A DNA stretch of 64,000 bases, taken from Marisediminitalea lipolytica. Its GTDB lineage: Bacteria; Pseudomonadota; Gammaproteobacteria; Enterobacterales; Alteromonadaceae. The stretch spans positions 29,995 through 93,994 of the forward strand of contig NZ_MJIC01000013.1 in assembly GCF_001758465.1 (NCBI RefSeq), given 5' to 3'. This document shows positions 37,329 to 47,151 of this stretch, piece after piece (position 1 is the first letter of the stretch; each line of letters opens with the position of its first letter). The position numbers and the translations under genes were made by a program. The notes under the pieces were generated by a model that was not told the DNA's origin, searched no databases, and saw nothing but the letters and a program-made list of their open reading frames with translations.

Positions 37329-38023
37329 TGAGAGTATTGGTCGCAGAAGACGATAGCCGTCTGCTGATGCAGTTAGACAGCCTGTTTCAACAACAGGGAT
37401 ACAGTGTAGATTTAGCTGACGATGGCGAAAAAGCCCTGTTTCAGCTGCAGGAGGTCAGTTACGATCTGGCCATTATTGACATTGGCCTGCCAAAGCTGGA
37501 TGGCTTTGATGTGATTCGTCAGGCACGCAGTCTGAATATCACCACACCAGTATTAATTTTAACCGCCCGGGATCGCTGGCAGGAAAAAGTGGAAGGCCTC
37601 GACGCCGGTGCCGATGATTACCTCACCAAACCTTTTCATAACGAAGAATTACTCGCTCGGGTAAAAGCGCTGATCCGCCGGGCATCAGGACAAGCCAGTT
37701 CGACCATTGAATTTGGCCCTGTAGTGCTGGATATGCAAGCCAAGGAAATTCGTGTGAATGCGCGTTCGCTGGATCTTACCGCTTACGAATATAAGGTGAT
37801 GGAATACCTGATGCTGCATCCGCAAAAGGTGATTTCTAAAACCGAGCTTACCGAACATATTTACGATCAGGATTTTGACCTCGACAGCAACGTCATCGAG
37901 GTGTTTGTTGGTCGCCTGCGCCGCAAGCTTGATCCCGACGGAACATTAAAACCCATAGAAACCCTGCGTGGCAGAGGCTACCGAATCAGCCGTGAACTGG
38001 CTCAGGATGCCAGTGGCAGTTAG
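37328..38023 (+). CDS. OmpR/PhoP family response regulator
   Basis: A 231-residue regulator: receiver domain with VLVAEDDSRLL, phosphoacceptor Asp in LAIIDIGLPKLDG and Lys in DDYLTKPFHNEELL; C-terminal winged helix with LTAYEYKVMEYLMLHPQKV and RLRRKLDPDG plus ETLRGRGYRI. GTG start overlapping the PepSY stop. Together with the following kinase it resembles PhoPQ or QseBC; the exact orthologue is uncertain. Confidence 0.9.
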   Translation: MRVLVAEDDSRLLMQLDSLFQQQGYSVDLADDGEKALFQLQEVSYDLAIIDIGLPKLDGFDVIRQARSLNITTPVLILTARDRWQEKVEGLDAGADDYLTKPFHNEELLARVKALIRRASGQASSTIEFGPVVLDMQAKEIRVNARSLDLTAYEYKVMEYLMLHPQKVISKTELTEHIYDQDFDLDSNVIEVFVGRLRRKLDPDGTLKPIETLRGRGYRISRELAQDASGS

Positions 38024-38028
38024 CGTTA

Positions 38029-39354
38029 ATGCCTAACCTGTCATTACGCTTACGAAGTTTATTTATCGCCATACTGGCGCTGGGCCTGTTTTTGCCGGTA
38101 ACGGTGTTTACCTTGTCGAAGGCCTACACCACCAGCCTGCAACAGGCAAAATACAGCGAACTTAAACTCATGAACCTGGCGATGATCTCCGTATTCGAGT
38201 TTGAAGACGGCGACATTCTTATGCCCGAAATGCTCTACGACGAGCAACTTAACCTCCCTGACTCCGGTTATCTGGGCGCTATTACCTTGGGCAGCGAAAT
38301 CGTGTGGCAATCCGCCTCCAGCGTTTACACCGTGTTTGATAACTTACCTGCTGCCCCGGCAACCGGCGATGAAAACTTTGTCACGCAACTCACGCTGGAT
38401 AATATTAACAACCAGTACTTTGGCTACACCTACACTGCTGAGTTTGATAACGGTGAACAATACGTGCCGGTGAGTTTTTACGTATTCAATGACCGACGCG
38501 ACTTCCTGCAGGAACGGGATGCCTTTTTGTGGTCGGTATGGCAATACCTGGGGGCGTTAGGAGGCGGACTTTTAGTAGTGCTTATTATTGGTATGAACAC
38601 CCTGCTCAAGCCGGTACGCTTGCTGATAAGCGAAATCCAGCAAGCCAGTGGTGGCCATCAGACCCACCTGAATGAAGACTACCCACCAGAATTTACCCCA
38701 CTCAAACAAAGTATAAATCAGTTACTGGCTGGTGAAGCAGAGCAACGGGAGCGTTATAAAAACAGCCTGGGCGATTTGGCACACAGTTTAAAAACGCCCC
38801 TCGCCGTCGCACTGGGCACGCAATCCTTACCAGAGAGCGCAAAAGAACCGCTGCAACAAATAGATGCCCTGATAAAACGGCAACTTAAACGCGCCGCTGC
38901 AGGTGCTTCAAGCTGGACGCAGGGTGAACCGGTAATGCCAGTAGTTAAACAACTTACCAACGCTTTAAACAAAGTATACCGGGATAAACACCTAACGCTG
39001 GCCGTACAGGGCGATGACGGCCTGTTTTTTGGCGACAAAACAGACTTAATGGAAATACTCGGTAACCTGATGGATAACGCTTGTAAGGCGGCCCAAAGCA
39101 AGGTAACCGTAACAATTAAACAATTACCCCGACAAACCGAATTGCACGTTGATGACGACGGCCCGGGCATTCCGGCCGAACAGGTAGAACGATTACTTAA
39201 TCGCGGCCAGCGACTGGACGCCTACACCGACGGGCAAGGTATAGGCATGGCAGTGGTCACGGATTTGCTAACCGCCTATGAAGGCAAACTCACCATTAAC
39301 CGCTCGGTCCTCGGCGGAGCAAGCATAAAACTCACCTTCCCCGGCCCGCGCTGA
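38029..39354 (+). CDS. PhoQ-like sensor histidine kinase
   Basis: A 441-residue membrane kinase: membrane segment at about 10-30, a periplasmic sensor domain rich in acidic residues (VFEFEDGDILMPEM), second membrane segment at about 175-198, HisKA with GDLAHSLKTPLAVALG and HATPase with NLMDNACKAA, DDDGPGIP and GQGIGMAVV. The sensor and HSLKTPLAV box are like PhoQ. It starts 5 bases after its regulator. Confidence 0.9.
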   Translation: MPNLSLRLRSLFIAILALGLFLPVTVFTLSKAYTTSLQQAKYSELKLMNLAMISVFEFEDGDILMPEMLYDEQLNLPDSGYLGAITLGSEIVWQSASSVYTVFDNLPAAPATGDENFVTQLTLDNINNQYFGYTYTAEFDNGEQYVPVSFYVFNDRRDFLQERDAFLWSVWQYLGALGGGLLVVLIIGMNTLLKPVRLLISEIQQASGGHQTHLNEDYPPEFTPLKQSINQLLAGEAEQRERYKNSLGDLAHSLKTPLAVALGTQSLPESAKEPLQQIDALIKRQLKRAAAGASSWTQGEPVMPVVKQLTNALNKVYRDKHLTLAVQGDDGLFFGDKTDLMEILGNLMDNACKAAQSKVTVTIKQLPRQTELHVDDDGPGIPAEQVERLLNRGQRLDAYTDGQGIGMAVVTDLLTAYEGKLTINRSVLGGASIKLTFPGPR

Positions 39355-39412
39355 TTTTGGGGTTGGTCAGGAGCGGACACAGTTACACTCTCGTTTGAGC
39401 TAGTACAGTTTA

Positions 39413-40177
39413 TTATTGCTTTAACCGCGCAATTTCAGCTTCTAAAAGCGCCTTATTCCTTTCGAGGGTCACTTTGATTGAGTCAAGACGATGACGTTTG
39501 TCATAAGTGACTTCTTTAACCTTACGCATAAGTAGCATAAATTGCCTATCTGCAAGCATCTCGGTTAGATTGATGCTGCCTGTTAACCAGTTATCCTGAT
39601 TTGGTTCTCCATTGTCAGGTACATTATATTTTACGTGTTTGTGATATATCTCTGAAGACAAGTTCTTAAGTTCTGCGTTATGTTCATGGGTGAAGAACGC
39701 TATACGGGGTAAAGCGCCAACGAACAAGCTTATGATTTCTCTTCGTACAACTGGATTTTCAATTTTATCTAATCCATTTGATTTAAGCGCTTCATAAGCA
39801 CCATTGTCATAGTGAAAAAGAAAATGCACAGTGAGATTAAACAGATGAGTTAGAGCCTCTTCTTCACTGGCTTGGCGTTGAGTACTAATCACCTGATAAA
39901 AAAAACCGTATGCGTCTTCATTCAATTTGACTCTTGGATAATAGCCTTTATTCAATGCTTCAAGCGTTTTATCAATTGATGACTCAAGCTCGCCTAGCAT
40001 CAGAATTTCGTATTTCTTATCCTGTACGGCTTTATAATAACTGTTTACGGATAATGCGATGAGAATCCCGGCCACTACTAAGATAATTTCGCCAATTGCA
40101 TAATAGAAATAATTAATAAGTTTACGCTCATCAATTAACCGTAATCTGATTTTTCGAAATACCCTAAACATATCCAT
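39413..40177 (-). CDS. DUF6090-type membrane protein of unknown function
   Basis: A 254-residue protein with an N-terminal FRKIRLRLIDERKLINYFYY followed by a membrane helix AIGEIILVVAGILIALSV and a long, mostly helical soluble region ending in a coiled coil. This N-terminal signature is that of DUF6090-type proteins, which I know mainly from Bacteroidetes. The gene is monocistronic, and its stretch is AT-richer than its neighbours, suggesting horizontal transfer. Function is unknown. Confidence 0.7.
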   Translation of the reverse strand: MDMFRVFRKIRLRLIDERKLINYFYYAIGEIILVVAGILIALSVNSYYKAVQDKKYEILMLGELESSIDKTLEALNKGYYPRVKLNEDAYGFFYQVISTQRQASEEEALTHLFNLTVHFLFHYDNGAYEALKSNGLDKIENPVVRREIISLFVGALPRIAFFTHEHNAELKNLSSEIYHKHVKYNVPDNGEPNQDNWLTGSINLTEMLADRQFMLLMRKVKEVTYDKRHRLDSIKVTLERNKALLEAEIARLKQ

Positions 40178-40599
40178 CTGCCCAAAGAGTGAACAACTTA
40201 ACCCTATCGGCTTTTCCTTCCTTATTCAAATATGCAAGTAGAGTCGCTTTGATTAATAATCACTTGAGCGGAAGTCAGACCTACAGCTGAATGTTTGCTC
40301 ATGGCGATTAGCCTTAAAAAATAGTTCGCTACAGATGATCGCTAGTCGCTCATAACAGCCCTAGTCGGTAAGTACAGCCTGATTACTTACTCTGCGGAGG
40401 TATTTTCTTTGTCATCCTGCGCGACAATGCCGTTGCTGAAAAATTCGTCTGTTTACTAAAAAACCGCGCTGGCAAGAGCCAATATCTTTGCTTGTATCTA
40501 AGGCTTCTGCAATCAGTAGCGCAATAGCGATAGTACTAGTGGATGCTCCCACCAGCACGGGAAAGCGTGCAGTGGGATTCAGTTATTAAAGGCTGGCGA
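40178..40599. other. Gene-free stretch beside the DUF6090 gene
   Basis: No convincing reading frame, RNA or repeat is visible. The region separates the DUF6090 gene and the serine hydrolase gene, both on the minus strand, and probably carries the promoter of the former. Confidence 0.5.
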
Positions 40600-42441
40600 T
40601 TAGGTCCAGGTCAGCATTCCGATAACACCGTGGAAAAACAGATAAACCACTACTAGGAGCTGCAGGATCAGATAGCCCCCCACGAAGCCTCTGAGCCAGC
40701 GGGAAGTCTCAGAACCCCGGTATTTCAGCCGGACAACACAGGCATACAAGGTGATCACTGCAAACACCACCGACATTACCATGATCCCCAGCGATACCAG
40801 CCCTGGGGCGGAAAGATACTCGAATGGGTTAGCCAGTCCAACTGCCAGCAGCACAATAAAAATAGCTGCCGATAGCATGGAGAGTGACATCCACTTACGC
40901 AGCTTAGTGCCAGCCTCTGTAGTGATTTTGCCTCTTGCCCGGTTAATCAGCCAGATCGGTGTATATACCAGAGAAATCAATAAACTCAGAACCCACAACA
41001 GCAACACCGCTTTATCAGCAAATACATCAAATGCAGAGGTTTTAAGTAGCACCATGTTGCCGTAGTGAATGACCTCTCCGGCCTCCGGATCTGTCCCGAT
41101 GGTCATCACCACTGCGCCTTTGTCGTTTACCCAGATATTATCGCCAACATAGACCGCTTCCCGGTTAAAGCCAGGTGTTGCTACGCTGTATAGGTGCACA
41201 CCATCGTTGGTGATATCAATTTTCAGTGGCGTGGCCATGCGCTCAAGGAAAGCCTGCTTTTCGATGCGTAGATTGATGGGGCGATAGAAGCCGGTTCTGG
41301 CCTGCCATTCCTCAGGCACAGGCTGTTTATCCACGTCAGGTAGCGGGTAGCTGGCAGTGATGAAATCCGCCAGTTTCCGGGAAGCCTGGTAGAAGGCTCG
41401 CTGATCATCACTGTTCTGCAAAATCACAAACCCGGCCCCGGTTTGCGGCAGGTAAGCCAGTTCGGATGCCCAGCCGGTTATCGAGCCGTCGTGGCCACGA
41501 AAGCGCCAGTTGTCGTAGGTAATTGCAAAGTTATAGACACCGTAACCACCGGCGAAGTCGCCGGCATTGGTGGTTTGAGAGCGCTCCATCCGCGCCACAC
41601 TGCCACTGGTCAGCAGCGGTGCGCCACGCTTGATATACAACGCCAGTAAAGTAGCTAAATCATCAATACTGGAAGATGCACCACCAGCAGGATAGATTAG
41701 CTGGTGCTGATGAGGTATCGCGCGACCGCTGCTGTAGCCGGTTACCTTGCGCAGTTCGTCCGGTTTTTCAAAAGTGGTTTTATCCATACCCAGTGGCTGC
41801 CAGATCCGGGCCTTCACGTATTCCTTAAATGGCGTACCCGAGGTCTTCTCCACCAGCAACGCGGCAACAGCGGCGGCACTATTGGAATAAGCGTGGCGGG
41901 TTCCCGGTGGCCAGCGGGAGATATGGCTGTCCGGATGCAGATTCAGCGCCTCATCCAGTGGCATTGGCGGGCGATTATCATAGGTAAACTCCATCAGCGA
42001 CAAATCATCCCAGCCCGTAGTACTTTCCAGCAGATGTTTTACCAGCAGCGGATGACTGTCTTCCCAGGGGTTATCGAAGATAAAATCGGGCAATACATCT
42101 CGTACCTTTGCTTCAGGGTCAATACGGCCCTGCTCAATAAGCTGCATTGCCGCAATAGCTACAAACAGCTTGCTGATTGAAGCTATGCGATACTGAGAAT
42201 CCTGCTTTACCGGCGTATTGCTGACTTTGTCGGCTAATCCAATGGACTTTATATGTACCGGTTTACCGGGTTGAATGATGGCGTAAGAGAGAGATGGGAT
42301 ATGGCGTTCTTCAAGCAGTACCGCCATGTCGGCGTCGAGGGAGCTCAGCGAGGGATTGATTTCTTCAGCACTTACCGGCTGCGGTATGACCCAATAAAAC
42401 AACACACTTAACAATGCGCCGAGTGGTATTCGGTTGCACAT
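40600..42441 (-). CDS. Membrane-anchored serine hydrolase (class C beta-lactamase family)
   Basis: A 613-residue exported protein: signal peptide (ends near PVSAEE), a beta-lactamase-fold domain (about 30-370) with the SxxK motif in RIASISKLFVAIA, the YxN motif in HAYSNSAAAVAALL and HDG in RGHDGSITG replacing KTG, then a beta-rich segment and a C-terminal block of about four to five membrane helices. Family members are D-aminopeptidases or esterases acting on peptidoglycan or small peptides; a true beta-lactamase is unlikely. Substrate unknown. Confidence 0.83.
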   Translation of the reverse strand: MCNRIPLGALLSVLFYWVIPQPVSAEEINPSLSSLDADMAVLLEERHIPSLSYAIIQPGKPVHIKSIGLADKVSNTPVKQDSQYRIASISKLFVAIAAMQLIEQGRIDPEAKVRDVLPDFIFDNPWEDSHPLLVKHLLESTTGWDDLSLMEFTYDNRPPMPLDEALNLHPDSHISRWPPGTRHAYSNSAAAVAALLVEKTSGTPFKEYVKARIWQPLGMDKTTFEKPDELRKVTGYSSGRAIPHQHQLIYPAGGASSSIDDLATLLALYIKRGAPLLTSGSVARMERSQTTNAGDFAGGYGVYNFAITYDNWRFRGHDGSITGWASELAYLPQTGAGFVILQNSDDQRAFYQASRKLADFITASYPLPDVDKQPVPEEWQARTGFYRPINLRIEKQAFLERMATPLKIDITNDGVHLYSVATPGFNREAVYVGDNIWVNDKGAVVMTIGTDPEAGEVIHYGNMVLLKTSAFDVFADKAVLLLWVLSLLISLVYTPIWLINRARGKITTEAGTKLRKWMSLSMLSAAIFIVLLAVGLANPFEYLSAPGLVSLGIMVMSVVFAVITLYACVVRLKYRGSETSRWLRGFVGGYLILQLLVVVYLFFHGVIGMLTWT

Positions 42442-42790
42442 AAACTAACGTCCTTTTTCAATTTAAAATACTTTACCGCAGCTGCTTTGCTAAAAGCATA
42501 GGGCTGAAGAAACTGGTCTTAGTTTTCCTGCCTCTTCCCTGCCCGATTTAACTGCTGCCTGAACCTACTCTGCCATGGCTAAGGCATCCCAACAGGCAAA
42601 TAATACATTTGCGCCAATCCGTGACACTTCCAGATCGTAAATAAATTCTGTGTTAATGCCTTTCTGTCTGCCGGCCGGTTGCTGCGGGATCCTGTGTTCC
42701 CCATTCTCTGATTAACAATTTAACTCTATGAGGTACATGCAGTTACACATGCACCTTTACAACCTATTGTTGCAGACTGAGCCTTCACCT
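42442..42790. other. Gene-free stretch between hydrolase and propeller genes
   Basis: No reading frame or clear terminator is seen in this stretch upstream of the serine hydrolase; it likely holds that gene's promoter. Confidence 0.45.
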
Positions 42791-44530
42791 TTAATTTGAT
42801 TCTTTATCCCGATACACCGCATTGGTCAGGCCTAACGAGTACAGCGCACCGTCAGGCGAAACCACGAGCCGCTTTTCACTGTTCAGCGCAGGGATGATTT
42901 TAATAAGCCGTGGATTGGTTGGGTCGGCGACACTAATTTCTTCTACGCCAAAAGAGTGACTGATAAAAGCTCGATTAGCTTTCATCGCAGTCGCCCCATA
43001 GGGCGAATAATGATCCGTGGTGTAAATGCCTTGAAGTTGTGGGTCGCTGGGTTTTGATACATCTACAATGTGAAGTTCGTATAGATAATTGATAGCAGCC
43101 AGACCGTTATAGACACTGAAGCGATGAATTGGCTCTCCGGTATCGTAGACACCAATTTGCGTTAGCGATGATGGCATTACATCTACAACACTCAGCTCTG
43201 AATTGGTAGCAACAAAAAAGTGACCATCCTGAAACACTATATCGCTTACCTCCGCCGAATCATATTGGCTAAGAAGTATGGGACCGGAGGGATCAGCAAT
43301 GTCAACCACGTACAACATTCCTCCATCGCTGAATTGGCCAAGCAAGGCAATCTTAGCCTCACTGTCAATCGCGACGCTGGACACATAAGGCAAGTCCAGA
43401 TCCCCAAGTTGAATGGGATTACCCGGGTCCGACACATCAACACTAACAAGCCCGCTGCCCCAAATGGCCAAATAAGCGACATTGTTGTCAACGGCGATAC
43501 TTTCAAACTCCACATGATTTTCATTGGATAATTTCAAATCTAACCGACCACGTTGAGCCAGTGTTTGTGGGTCATGGGTAGTTAAGCCAAAATTGCCCTG
43601 CACCGCCACCGCTGCAGAATCAGTAAACGCAATATTTTGAACATTGTGCCCGGAGCTGATGGCAAATTCTGCGCTTAGCGTTTGTGAGGCTGGCGATGAT
43701 CCTGTGAACAAATACCCTTTGTCGGCGTGTGTAAAAAACAGATTGCCAAAAGGGGTTATCAGTTCCTGGCGTATGCTATCAATCATTGTAAGGTCGATGG
43801 ATTTGACAAAGTTAAAATCGTCTTCAACTGTGTAGATCTCCATTGTGTATTCTGTACGCGCGTAGAGTAAATTACCAGTCAGGTTAATAGCTCTGGAATA
43901 TCCATCTGTTAGGGTGTAGCTCGACAGCAGCTCAGGTTCAGCCGGCGAGGACATATCATAGAGCCGCAGGGTACCAGCGTTTGAAATTACCAGTTTATCT
44001 TCACCGCCCGCAATATACGCCATTTCTCTGGCCCTATGCAGGACTACTGGATTAAACGGATCACTAACGTCCAGGTAGGTAACCGCAGTCTCGTCAAAGG
44101 CGTTTCTGCCTTTTAAAACCAGAGTTGTTCCATATAATTGTGTACTGTCAGCTATCAGGCTCAGCGCTATATTCTGTACTACAACCGGAGAATCCGGGGT
44201 ACTGACATCAAGTAAGAAAATACCGTGCTCGTTATCAAATAAGTAAGCGAATTGGCTGGTAATTTGTATCAATCCAGTGGGTATGGAATATTGCTCGTTG
44301 GGCGCATAGCTAATCTCACTTTGCAAAGTTAATTGGGAGGCATCACGTGCGTAAATCGCGAGTTGCCCCTGGTCATCGCCCAATACTATTGCATACAGGT
44401 AATCGCCCACCGCAGCGACAGACTGGATGATACCTTTGGCAGGCGTGCCAGCGGTATTAACTAATTCAACTGGGTCGGTTGGCGTGGAAAAATCCCACAC
44501 CGAAATAACGTTACCTTGTGGCACATACAC
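42791..44530 (-). pseudogene. LVIVD beta-propeller protein, 3' part of a broken gene
   Basis: This 579-codon frame encodes a string of about 40-residue repeats of the LVIVD type, e.g. VISVWDFSTPTDPVELV, IFLLDVSTPDSPVVVQ, LVSVDVSDPGNPIQLG and LHIVDVSKPSDPQLQG, which fold as a beta-propeller in cell-surface proteins. It has no signal peptide and its first possible start (a GTG at 44530) has no ribosome site. Reading upstream in the same frame passes through PAFAQNH to a TAA at 44554-44552 and on into the lipoprotein at 44555-45019. One nonsense codon therefore splits a single surface lipoprotein gene. Confidence 0.82.
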
Positions 44531-44551
44531 ATGGTTTTGTGCGAAGGCCGG

Positions 44552-45019
44552 TTAACCAAGACGACCTGTTATCGCTCTATGTGGGGTCGGGTCGAGCTCA
44601 TTAAATGTGACACTAATGATTACTCTGGCCGTTGCTTTATACTCACCATCAGTCACGGTGTAACTGAATTCATCGCTACCTTTGTAGGTTAACGCTGGCT
44701 TATAACGCAACTCGTTGTTTTCGAGACTTAAAACACCATGCTCTGGTTGTGTGGATGAGGCTATAGATAACGTGTCATGGTCAGGGTCAGAGTCATTCTC
44801 CAGTACACTGACGACAAAGTTCGCGCCTGCGGCAACGTCAAAATTGTCGTCGGTGGCAACTGGCTCTCGGTTGGGCACTTGAACAGGCTGTTCATCGTTG
44901 GTGTCACCGCAAGCAACCAATAACAGTGTTGAAAGTGCAATGAGCGCAAACCTGGTAGCACTTGAAAATTTGCCATGCCTGGCAGTTAATCGGAAAACAT
45001 TATCTGAGGATTGATACAT
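44552..45019 (-). CDS. Lipoprotein with Ig/cadherin-like domain, 5' part of a broken gene
   Basis: A 155-residue product: lipoprotein signal (ALIALSTLLLVACGD, lipidated Cys38), a short linker, and one bacterial Ig/cadherin-like domain (NREPVATDDNFDVAAGANF, VLENDSDPDHDTLSI, YKGSDEFSYTVTDGEYKATA). The ATG at 45019 after AAGG is preferred over an upstream in-frame start. The frame stops at TAA (44554-44552) but continues in the same frame into the LVIVD propeller, so the full ancestral product would have been about 740 residues. The present product would keep the anchor and lose the propeller. Confidence 0.78.
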   Translation of the reverse strand: MYQSSDNVFRLTARHGKFSSATRFALIALSTLLLVACGDTNDEQPVQVPNREPVATDDNFDVAAGANFVVSVLENDSDPDHDTLSIASSTQPEHGVLSLENNELRYKPALTYKGSDEFSYTVTDGEYKATARVIISVTFNELDPTPHRAITGRLG

Positions 45020-45088
45020 ATTACCTTCTCCCTCGTTTTTTGCGCAGCATGCTACTGTGCGATTATCATCCATGTAGCGCCTGATTGC

Positions 45089-46147
45089 TCACTCAGCAGC
45101 CGGCTTTTCCTTTTCTTCCAGCACAACTTCGCCGTCGCTGGATAGCAGTATCGCCAGCCAGCGGCTTTCTTCGCGGGATTCCAGCGCAATTTTTACGATC
45201 ATGGTTAGCGGTACCGATAGCAGCATGCCTACGCTGCCCAGTAACCAACCCCAGAAAATCAACGACAGGAACACCACCAGCGTGGACAAGCCAAGTCCAC
45301 GGCCCATAAAACGTGGTTCCACCACGTTACCCATTACCGTGTTTATTACCACAAAGCCAAGGGCAACAAGGCCTGCCTCGCCACCACCGTATTGTACCAG
45401 CGCCATTAGAATGGCCGGAATCGCGGCAATAATAGAACCGATGTTAGGGATGTAATTAAACAGGGACGCCAATACGCCCCACAGTAAAAAGTGATCAACG
45501 CCCAAAATATACAGCCAGGTGCCGGCCAGTAACCCGGTTGCCAGACTCACCACCGTTTTAATCGCCAGATAGCTGTTAACCGATTGAATAAAGCGGTCGA
45601 TGTGGTGCATTTTCATTTGCGGATCGGATAACGCGATATGCAATCGCCGTGGCATACTCTCGGCTTCAAACAGCATGAATATCACGGTAAGCAGGATTAG
45701 AAACAGGTTAGACAATACCCCGCCCATGCCGCTTAAGAAGTTAGTGACCATCGACATGGCCATCCCCGGATCCAGGTAGGATATAATCAGATCTTTATCC
45801 ACGTGAATATTGAATCGTGCCAGCTGATTGACCACCCAGGTAAACTCCCCCGACAGCTTCTCGCGGTATTGCGGCATATTTTCGCGAAATTCAGTGAGTG
45901 ATTGCCCCACCAGCCCGGCCAGCATAAAACCAAAAACCACTATTAACAGTATAACCAGAGTAATGGAGAGCCAGCGTGGAATACGGTATTTAGACATCCA
46001 CAAGATCAGCGGCCCACAGGCAATGGCGATAAAGCCGGAAAGAAAGAACGGCACCATGATAGTACTGGCGGCTTTAATGCCGGCCAGAATAATGATCAGG
46101 CTGGCAAAAATAAGCAGAGCTTTAGCGGTAGGCGATTGGGCTGACAT
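45089..46147 (-). CDS. AI-2E family transporter
   Basis: A 352-residue inner membrane protein with about 7-8 helices of the AI-2E (YdgG/TqsA/PerM) family. Segments include ASLFNYIPNIGSIIAAIPAI and VVEPRFMGRGLGLSTLVVFL, the family's conserved core. Members export small molecules or act as Na+/H+ antiporters; the substrate here is not predictable. The lipoprotein gene begins about 70 bases downstream on the same strand. Confidence 0.9.
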   Translation of the reverse strand: MSAQSPTAKALLIFASLIIILAGIKAASTIMVPFFLSGFIAIACGPLILWMSKYRIPRWLSITLVILLIVVFGFMLAGLVGQSLTEFRENMPQYREKLSGEFTWVVNQLARFNIHVDKDLIISYLDPGMAMSMVTNFLSGMGGVLSNLFLILLTVIFMLFEAESMPRRLHIALSDPQMKMHHIDRFIQSVNSYLAIKTVVSLATGLLAGTWLYILGVDHFLLWGVLASLFNYIPNIGSIIAAIPAILMALVQYGGGEAGLVALGFVVINTVMGNVVEPRFMGRGLGLSTLVVFLSLIFWGWLLGSVGMLLSVPLTMIVKIALESREESRWLAILLSSDGEVVLEEKEKPAAE

Positions 46148-46251
46148 AAAATACTGGTTTAGCTGGCAAAAAAGCCACGCTATCAGATTTGGCCAGAATT
46201 AGGTAGTCCCACGGGAAACACACCCGGGCAATTTATGTAACGGAGCATGTA

Positions 46252-47151
46252 ATGCAAATATTAATCACCGGCGGCACGGGACTTATCGGTAAGCAGTTAA
46301 TCTGCCGTCTGGGCAACCAACATCAGTTTACCGTGCTAACCCGCTCGACCAGCAAAGCTCGTCAGCAGCTCCCTGATACAGGCAACATTACTCTTATCGA
46401 CAACCTGGATGCGCTGGACAATTTTAACGAATTCGACGTGATTATTAACCTCGCCGGTGAACCCATTGCCGACAAACGCTGGACCAGCCAGCAAAAGTAC
46501 CAGATTTGTCAGAGTCGCTGGCAGCTTACCACGGCACTGGTAAGCAAAATCAATGCATCAAGCACGCCCCCGCATACTTTTATTTCCGGCTCTGCGATTG
46601 GTTATTATGGCCGTCAGGGTGACAAAGTGGTAACAGAAGAAAACACCGAGCCCCATAATGAGTTTACCCATGAGGTATGTGAACGCTGGGAGAAGATTGC
46701 CGAAACGGTACAGCAAACCTGCCGTGTTTGCCTGCTGCGTACGGGTGTAGTGTTAGCCGCTGAGGGCGGCGCACTGGCGAAAATGCGCTTACCTTTTAAG
46801 CTGGGGCTCGGAGGCCCAATCGGCAGTGGCGAACAATATATGTCGTGGATCCATCTGGATGATATGGTGAATGCTATTGAGTTTTTACTCACTCACCCCG
46901 AATGCGCAGGCCCGTTTAATTTAACCGCGCCACAGCCCGTAACTAACCATGAGTTTGTTAAAGCCTTTGGTAATGCGCTTGGTCGTCCTGCCATCATGCC
47001 CATGCCCGGATTTGCCCTGAAGCTCATAATGGGTGAAGCGGCGGATATGTTGCTCACCGGCCAACGGGTGATTCCGCAAAAATTACAGGGTGCTGGGTTT
47101 ACCTTTAAGTTTGATTCTATACAGAGCGCCTTTGCCGATACCGAGGGCTAA
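46252..47151 (+). CDS. yfcH: NAD-binding epimerase-like protein YfcH (TIGR01777 family)
   Basis: A 299-residue SDR-family protein with ITGGTGLIGKQLICRL (NAD site), NLAGEPIADKRWTSQQK, FISGSAIGYYG with the catalytic Tyr, and a C-terminal DUF1731 segment (ALGRPAIMPMPGFALKLIMG). It converges with the ABC permease gene, overlapping by 4 bases at their ends. Biological role not established. Confidence 0.92.
   Translation: MQILITGGTGLIGKQLICRLGNQHQFTVLTRSTSKARQQLPDTGNITLIDNLDALDNFNEFDVIINLAGEPIADKRWTSQQKYQICQSRWQLTTALVSKINASSTPPHTFISGSAIGYYGRQGDKVVTEENTEPHNEFTHEVCERWEKIAETVQQTCRVCLLRTGVVLAAEGGALAKMRLPFKLGLGGPIGSGEQYMSWIHLDDMVNAIEFLLTHPECAGPFNLTAPQPVTNHEFVKAFGNALGRPAIMPMPGFALKLIMGEAADMLLTGQRVIPQKLQGAGFTFKFDSIQSAFADTEG

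Noticed and set aside
40600..42441. Serine hydrolase as an antibiotic-resistance beta-lactamase
   Set aside because: The KTG motif is replaced by HDG and there is a C-terminal membrane block, both typical of peptidase/esterase relatives.
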